From Veillonellales bacterium (GTDB taxonomy: Bacteria; Bacillota; Negativicutes; JAAYSF01): DNA of 56,044 nt. The translations under genes and the position numbers were made by a program. The stretch covers positions 1 through 56,044 of the forward strand of contig JBDKTO010000112.1 in NCBI GenBank assembly GCA_039680175.1, in the 5' to 3' direction. Shown here in pieces: positions 51,532-56,044 of this stretch (its first letter is position 1; each line of letters begins with the position of its first letter). The notes beneath the pieces are model-generated. The model saw nothing but the letters and a program-made list of their open reading frames with translations, made no database searches and was not told where the DNA came from.

Positions 51532-52593
51532 ATGAAGTTCACATTTATTACGCCTGACTCGCATTGCTGGCTTGAAACCATTCATAAGCTGCCGCATGAC
51601 AGCTATCATCTGCCTGAATATGTAGCATTAAATGCAAGCTATGAAAAAGGCGATGCGTATGCATATGTTATGGAAGATGGTTCTAATATATTTTTTTTCC
51701 CTTTTATTATTCGGCCGATTTCTCTTGCGTTTCATGAAATGGGAGATTCAGTGCTGTATGATGCAATATCGCCCTATGGGTATTCCAGTCCGCTCTTGTT
51801 AACGGAAGACACGACAGGTCGGTTTTGCCAAAAAGCAATGAGTACTTTTTTGGCAGAAATGAAACGGAGAAATGTTGTAGCAGTCTTTTCACGACTGCAT
51901 CCGCTTCTAACGAATCATGAAATGCTAAATGGCTATGGAACATTAGTCAACCATGGCAGCACAGTTTCCATTGATCTTACTTTATCCGAAGGGGAACTGT
52001 GGCAGCAAATGCGGCGGAATCATCGTGCTGGTATAAAACGGACCGGGGAGAAAGGCTATAGTGCATTTGTAGATTATGAGGGGAAATATTGGGAGCAATT
52101 TATTGCCATCTATTATGAAACTATGGAGCGAAATAAGGCGGATCAATACTACTATTTTAGTGCTCGCTACTTTGAAAAGTTAAGGCAGGCAATGAGAGAA
52201 TGCATGTATTTAGGCGTTGTTCTTGATCAAGGGGAGGTAGCATCTGCCGGCCTTTTCACTGAAAGCAACGGGATTGTTCAATATCATCTATCCGCAACTG
52301 CGGACAAGTATTTAAAGGGCGGAAGTTCGAAACTCTTGCTTTATTTTATAACACTCTATGAAAAAAAACGGGGCAGCCGCATACTGCATATCGGGGGCGG
52401 GATTGGTGGAAACGAAGATTCATTATTCAGATTTAAAGCAGGATTTTCACAAACCAGACATGCGTTTTATACTTGGCATATCATTGTCAATGAAGGGATA
52501 TATTCTCAATTAGTTAGCGAATGGGAGCAATATAACGGTAAAAAAGCAGACGATATATGTGACTATTTTCCGGTATATAGGAAAGACGTTTAA
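51532..52593 (+). CDS. FemAB/GNAT-like transferase
   Basis: From ATG at 51532 (GAGGGG six bases ahead; seven codons inside a longer frame) this 353-residue protein resembles FemAB-like / BioF2-like GNAT proteins: SIDLTLSEGELWQQMRRNHRAGIKR near 145, a YYYFSARYFEKL segment, and SSKLLLYFITLYEKKRGSRILHIGGGIG near 255. Relatives transfer amino acids or acyl groups, often to peptidoglycan or sugars. In this locus it could move the adenylated amino acid, or an acyl group from a carrier protein, onto a sugar amine. Confidence 0.8.
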   Translation: MKFTFITPDSHCWLETIHKLPHDSYHLPEYVALNASYEKGDAYAYVMEDGSNIFFFPFIIRPISLAFHEMGDSVLYDAISPYGYSSPLLLTEDTTGRFCQKAMSTFLAEMKRRNVVAVFSRLHPLLTNHEMLNGYGTLVNHGSTVSIDLTLSEGELWQQMRRNHRAGIKRTGEKGYSAFVDYEGKYWEQFIAIYYETMERNKADQYYYFSARYFEKLRQAMRECMYLGVVLDQGEVASAGLFTESNGIVQYHLSATADKYLKGGSSKLLLYFITLYEKKRGSRILHIGGGIGGNEDSLFRFKAGFSQTRHAFYTWHIIVNEGIYSQLVSEWEQYNGKKADDICDYFPVYRKDV

Positions 52594-52621
52594 TGCCACA
52601 AAAAATGGGAGTAAGATACGT

Positions 52622-53266
52622 ATGGCAGGATTATTAATTATCGGAGCGGGCGGCCACGGTAAAGTGGTTGCGGATACTGCGCTGAGCATGGACAAATGGG
52701 ATAAAATTGCTTTTTTGGATGATCGTTATCCAGAAATAACCTCTGTGCTCAATTTTCCCATTCTGGGAAAAGTTGATGAATATCTGCCGTTCCATAGCAG
52801 TTATCAAGATGTGGTCGTTGCTGTCGGTGATAATAAGCTGCGGGTGGAACTCATTCGCCGATTCATTGATTGCAGGTTTAGACTGCCGCTTATTATTCAT
52901 CCCCAAGCTTTTGTAAGCAGATTTTCTGACATAGGCCACGGGTCAGTAGTATTTGCCCAGGCTGCGATAAACGCAGGAACAGTAGTGGGCATTGGAAGCA
53001 TAATTAATACGGGAGCAACTGTTGATCATGAGTGCCTGCTAGGGTGTGGTGTCCATGTTTCTCCCGGTGTGCATATAGCGGGTCAGGTAAAGATCGGGGA
53101 CTATACGTGGCTGGGTATTGGTTCGACAATTATTCAGCAACGATCCCTTGGCCGCAATGTGATAGTAGGCGCCGGTGCAGTCATTATTCAAGATGTTCCG
53201 AATGATGTTACTACTGTAGGAGTGCCGGGAAGAGTCTTACATAAACAATATTTAAACTATGTATAG
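52622..53266 (+). CDS. PglD-like sugar acetyltransferase (NeuD family)
   Basis: From ATG at 52622 (GGGAG ahead; 21 codons inside a longer frame) this 214-residue protein has a Rossmann-like front (LLIIGAGGHGKVVADTAL, then IAFLDDRYPEI) and a beta-helix tail with NTGATVDHECLLGCGVHVSPGVHIAGQV, in which the His of VDHE is the usual base, then GVPGRVLHK. It resembles PglD, which acetylates a UDP-amino sugar. Beside a PglC-like transferase, a bacillosamine-like first sugar is plausible; the aminotransferase for it is not in this window. Confidence 0.88.
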   Translation: MAGLLIIGAGGHGKVVADTALSMDKWDKIAFLDDRYPEITSVLNFPILGKVDEYLPFHSSYQDVVVAVGDNKLRVELIRRFIDCRFRLPLIIHPQAFVSRFSDIGHGSVVFAQAAINAGTVVGIGSIINTGATVDHECLLGCGVHVSPGVHIAGQVKIGDYTWLGIGSTIIQQRSLGRNVIVGAGAVIIQDVPNDVTTVGVPGRVLHKQYLNYV

Positions 53267-53338
53267 AGTTAAGTCTTGTATGAACGCGAGTTTAAGAGCA
53301 CAGGCCTCGATTATGGGACGCGGAAGGGAAGATGCGGA

Positions 53339-53578
53339 GTGGAACAACAGGAATTCATCCAAAAGATCAGGGAAGTGCTGTTTGAAACAAAGCGGAATAT
53401 TGATGCGGCAACAGTGCTTGATGATTTGGAAGGCTGGGATTCACTTGGAAGGCTGAGTCTTGCGGTGCTGATTCAGGAATCCTTTGGCGTGATGGCAGAT
53501 ACGAATACACTGCGGCAGTGTAGGACTGTAGGTGATATTATCAATCTGGTTCAGAGTAATTCGTTTCAGCAAAGCTGA
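53339..53578 (+). CDS. Acyl carrier protein (second)
   Basis: From GTG at 53339 (AAGGGAAG upstream; the frame also starts at ATG 53276) this 79-residue protein has EGWDSLGRLSLAVLIQESFGV, the D-S-L phosphopantetheine site near residue 40, followed by an ACP-like end TVGDIINLVQ. It differs strongly from the first carrier protein (49461). It is last gene of the polysaccharide locus, 73 bases after the PglD-like gene. A second carrier may pair with the FemAB-like transferase; this is inference. Confidence 0.8.
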   Translation: MEQQEFIQKIREVLFETKRNIDAATVLDDLEGWDSLGRLSLAVLIQESFGVMADTNTLRQCRTVGDIINLVQSNSFQQS

Positions 53579-53646
53579 AACACCGGTAATGCAGGTGGGG
53601 GCGGCTTTGCCTGTCTATAGAGGCGGGAGCCTTGACTCACCGTTAA

Positions 53647-53931
53647 GATAAACTTACTTTAGTCCACCAACTGAGTATTCTAGCAGTGTTACTCCTCACT
53701 TCGAAAGATGCCTCTGGTGTAACAGGAAGCGGATTCATAGTTCTGGCAGCAACTTTATCGGTTATTCCTGGTATTCCGATGGCCGATTTAGCGCTAATCT
53801 TTAGCATTGATCGGTTTATGTCTCAGGGCCGTGCTGTGACTAACCTTATTGGGAACGGCGTAGCTACTATTGTAGTTTCGAAATGGGAACAAGAATTAGA
53901 TGTAAAAAAAGTTGAAGAGATATTAAATTAG
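53647..53931 (+). pseudogene. DctA-type dicarboxylate symporter, C-terminal remnant
   Basis: The open frame encodes [20 protein letters not shown], then [10 protein letters not shown], then [29 protein letters not shown]. This matches the C-terminal third of DAACS-family C4-dicarboxylate symporters almost motif for motif. About 330 N-terminal residues are missing and there is no start. It is a truncated remnant, 12 bases upstream of pdxS, and may still contribute its 3' end to a leader. Confidence 0.87.
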
Positions 53932-53942
53932 AAGGTAATAAA

Positions 53943-54825
53943 ATGGACCAAGGAACATTCAGAGTAAAATCTGGATTGGCCGAAATGCTTAAAGGTGGCG
54001 TTATTATGGATGTCACCACGCCAGAACAAGCCAAAATTGCCAAACAGGCCGGTGCCTGTGCTGTAATGGCTCTCGAGCGTGTTCCATCTGACATTCGTGC
54101 CGCCGGCGGTGTGGCGCGTATGGCTGATCCGGCTATTATACAAAGAATTATGGATTCCGTTACGATTCCCGTTATGGCCAAGGCGCGAATTGGTCATTTT
54201 GTCGAGGCACAGATTCTAGAGTCGCTCGGCGCGGACTATATAGATGAAAGTGAAGTCTTAACACCTGCTGATGATAAGTTTCATATTAATAAGCATAAAT
54301 TTAAAATACCTTTTGTCTGTGGTGCAAAAAATCGAAGGTGAAGCTTTGCGTCGTATTGCCGAGGGTGCAGCAATGATTCGCACAAAAGGAGAACCTGGAA
54401 CCGGCAATGTAATTGAAGCGGTACGCCATATCCGTATGGTCATGAGTCAAATTCGAGAATTACAGAATCTGCCGGATGAAGAAGTTTCAGCCTTTGCAAA
54501 AAAGATTGCCGCACCGCTCGAACTTGTTGTAGAGACAAAAAAATTAGGAAAGTTACCTGTCGTAAATTTTGCAGCAGGTGGTATTGCTACTCCAGCCGAT
54601 GCTGCACTTATGATGCAGCTAGGTTGCGATGGTATTTTTGTCGGGTCCGGTATCTTCAAATCCGGCGATCCGGCTAAACGAGCCAAAGCGATTGTTGCTG
54701 CTACAACATATTATAATGATCCAAATGTACTCGCCGAAGTGTCAAAAGATCTGGGAGATGCAATGGTTGGAATTGATATATCTACTATCCCGGGAAATGA
54801 GTGTATGCAGGAACGCGGTTGGTAG
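53943..54825 (+). pseudogene. pdxS: pdxS with a frameshift (PLP synthase lyase subunit)
   Basis: The first frame (53943-54341) encodes [21 protein letters not shown] to VPFVCGAKN-like IPFVCGAKN and then breaks. The second frame resumes at about 54340 with [22 protein letters not shown] and ends with the normal MQERGW. Together they cover a full-length PdxS (about 294 residues), which makes pyridoxal phosphate with PdxT. One extra base in AAAAAATCGAAGGTG shifts the frame. Either a genuine mutation or a sequencing error at a homopolymer. No pdxT follows. Confidence 0.88.
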
Positions 54826-54950
54826 TATTGTTTACAAAATAAATAGAAAAAGTTGAGAATTATATTTTTGACTGTGTTGGAGAATTTCCCAAACATAACA
54901 ACTTCTAACCATTGAACATAATCCCTATACTTTTTGCATGATTTCTTTTT

Positions 54951-54977
54951 ACTGCCTCGCACTGGCAGTATTTTTTT
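54951..54977 (+). terminator. Terminator downstream of pdxS
   Basis: ACTGCC (54951-54956) pairs with GGCAGT (54964-54969), then ATTTTTTT. It lies about 125 bases after the pdxS stop. The 263 bases between pdxS and the IS200 remnant hold no gene that I can support. Confidence 0.75.
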
Positions 54978-55088
54978 ATACATAAGAATCTGAATAGCTT
55001 ATATGCTAGTGATATTTGCAACGGCCGATTTAATAGGTCGATTCGCTTGTCTATAAGGGATATTATAAAAGATTTGTGTAAATAATAG

Positions 55089-55281
55089 AAAGGAATTGAA
55101 ATTATAGAGGGACATATGATGGCAGATTATATACACGTACTAATTTCGATTCCACAAAAATACAGTGTATCGGAGATCATGGGGTATCTAAAAGGGAAAA
55201 GTGCCATTATGCCTATTTGAGAGGCACTTAAATTTGAAATACAAGTTTGGAAGTCGTCATTTTTGGGCGGAAGAGTATTGT
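55089..55281 (+). pseudogene. tnpA: IS200 (Y1) transposase TnpA remnant
   Basis: In one frame from 55089: EIIEGHMMADYIHVLISIPQ, then YSVSEIMGYLKGKSA, then a stop at 55218. In the next frame it continues FERHLNLKYKFGSRHFWAEE to about 55281. This is the middle of a TnpA, with the His-x-His-type IEGHMMxDxIH and the MGYLKGKS region, followed by the RHFWAEGYY region, with one frameshift. The N-terminal start and the catalytic Tyr end are missing. It is fused to an IS630 remnant on the other strand. Confidence 0.85.
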
Positions 55282-55629
55282 CCAACGTTCATGTCCTTCA
55301 GGCGGTGCTGTACAAGTTAAGGCTATAATTTTTGCTTCAATTTCTCCATCAAATTTATGGGCTCGGTTTTTCTGCGATTTTCGACCCAGAGCACTTTCCA
55401 AACCCTCTTCAACATACCGTTTGGCAATTTGGATTACGGAACACCGACAGGCATCATAGGTTTGTTCGATCTTTTTATTCGTCCAGCCTTTGTTTTCCGG
55501 TATTTCGTCCAATTTTAGAAGAATTTGCGCATGTTTGATTTTATAGCCTTGGGTTTTTCCTTCTTTAATGATTTTTTTCAATTCTTTGCGTTCATCTTCA
55601 GACAATGTAACATAATATTTTTGACTCAT
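55228..55629 (-). pseudogene. IS630-type transposase, N-terminal half
   Basis: The 133-codon frame has the IS630 N-terminus: KYYVTLSEDERKELKKII, a helix-turn-helix TNKKIEQTYDACRCSVIQIAKRYVEEGLESAL and the PPEGHERWT segment near 115. In an intact element this continues into the DDE catalytic domain. Here the frame breaks after ERWT and reads 16 residues of the antisense of the IS200 remnant, so the DDE domain is gone. A complete HTH remains but no transposition activity is expected. Confidence 0.82.
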
Positions 55630-55667
55630 TCTTTTGCACCTGCGGTTTTTACTTTATTATACTCTTA

Positions 55668-56044
55668 TCAGATGCATATTCGTATCTTTTTGCTAAATGG
55701 GTGATGTACTAGCAGGCAGGTGTAATCTGCAGTGACGTTTGAAGAGTCAAGACATACCCGGCGTAAAGATTTCTTTTTTGTGATTTCAATGTTTGTTTTT
55801 ACGCGGATTACAAACGGTTGACAATCTTTAAAATAAGTATCGGAACGCTCAATTTGAAAATAGGCTCTGTCTGCAACTATAATACAAGCTTTATCCGCTA
55901 ATTCATTCAACAAAGGGCCGTCGTGTTGCAGGCCGGTGGTTTCCAGCACTTTTTGCGGAAGTTCCGTAGATAAATTTAAGGCAGTATGAAGCTTTACTCC
56001 TGCCCGCTTGCCATGATACGGAGCCCACAGCAACCTTGTTTCAC
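55668..56044 (-). pseudogene. IS4-type transposase fragment, cut by the window edge
   Basis: Read from the right edge, the frame is open into the window with ETRLLWAPYHGKRAGVKLHT, then LPQKVLETTGLQHDGPLLNE, CIIVADRAYF and FVIRVKTNIE. This resembles an IS4-type DDE transposase: the second Asp lies in VADRAYF. The DDE E and the C-terminal part are lost after SNVTADYTCLL, where 10 unrelated residues and a stop follow. The 5' part lies outside the window, so the state of the N-terminus is unknown. It is the outermost remnant of the scarred right end. Confidence 0.75.

Overview
The window looks like chromosomal DNA of an anaerobic, diderm Firmicute of the Negativicutes type (Sporomusa/Pelosinus-like). 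This is inferred from several features together: a complete TolC / RND / membrane-fusion efflux operon and a Wza-type polysaccharide exporter (both need an outer membrane), clostridial-style c-di-GMP-I riboswitches, a YjfB-type small protein, Fe-S aldo/keto reductase and DUF362 ferredoxin-like proteins, and an aspartate/fumarate fermentation cluster. Most genes have strong AGGAGG-like ribosome binding sites, and GTG/TTG starts are frequent.

Layout. 1-3.8 kb: a transposase remnant at the left edge, then small envelope genes (class 3 lipase, a coiled-coil membrane protein, a His/Gly-rich peptide, a DUF421 protein, a zinc-ribbon protein). 3.8-10.2 kb: efflux operon (adaptor, RND pump, TolC-like channel, minus strand) with a TetR regulator and two similar candidate operator sites. 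10.3-13.2 kb: a scarred region where an old tandem duplication of a flavodoxin-like gene plus an alpha/beta-hydrolase gene has decayed reciprocally, next to an amidohydrolase remnant. 13.3-16.1 kb: two c-di-GMP-I riboswitches, one ahead of a tiny Cys-rich protein, the other ahead of a membrane GGDEF + HD-GYP protein. 16.1-18.8 kb: a minus-strand operon (DUF362 ferredoxin protein, Fe-S aldo/keto reductase, Ogt). 19.0-28.4 kb: YjfB peptide, an RpiR/SIS regulator, an intergenic region with repeated GAAGG-led motifs, then a plus-strand operon of a Dcu-type transporter, aspartase, an argininosuccinate-lyase-like enzyme, an ethanolamine-type permease and a second aspartase.

28.5-53.6 kb is a large polysaccharide locus. 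Its first half holds Wza-like, Wzc-like and BY-kinase genes, a trimeric LbH acyltransferase, GT2 and GT4 glycosyltransferases, an EpsG-type polymerase, a pyruvyltransferase, an unusual PP-loop protein, a Wzx-type flippase and a beta-helix protein. Its second half (45.2-53.6 kb) is a decoration module: acyltransferase-3, two NeuD/PglD-type acetyltransferases, a stand-alone adenylation enzyme, a formyltransferase, two acyl carrier proteins, a FabH-like synthase, a PglC-like initiating transferase and a FemAB/GNAT-like transferase. I read this as a Wzx/Wzy exopolysaccharide whose repeat unit carries an unusual acyl, aminoacyl or formyl group made on a carrier protein. This is the best candidate for an undescribed pathway here. 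No nucleotide-sugar biosynthesis genes are present.

53.6-56.0 kb is decaying DNA: a DctA transporter tail, a frameshifted pdxS without pdxT, and remnants of IS200, IS630 and IS4-like elements, the last running off the right edge. No tRNA, rRNA, CRISPR array or replication origin was recognised.
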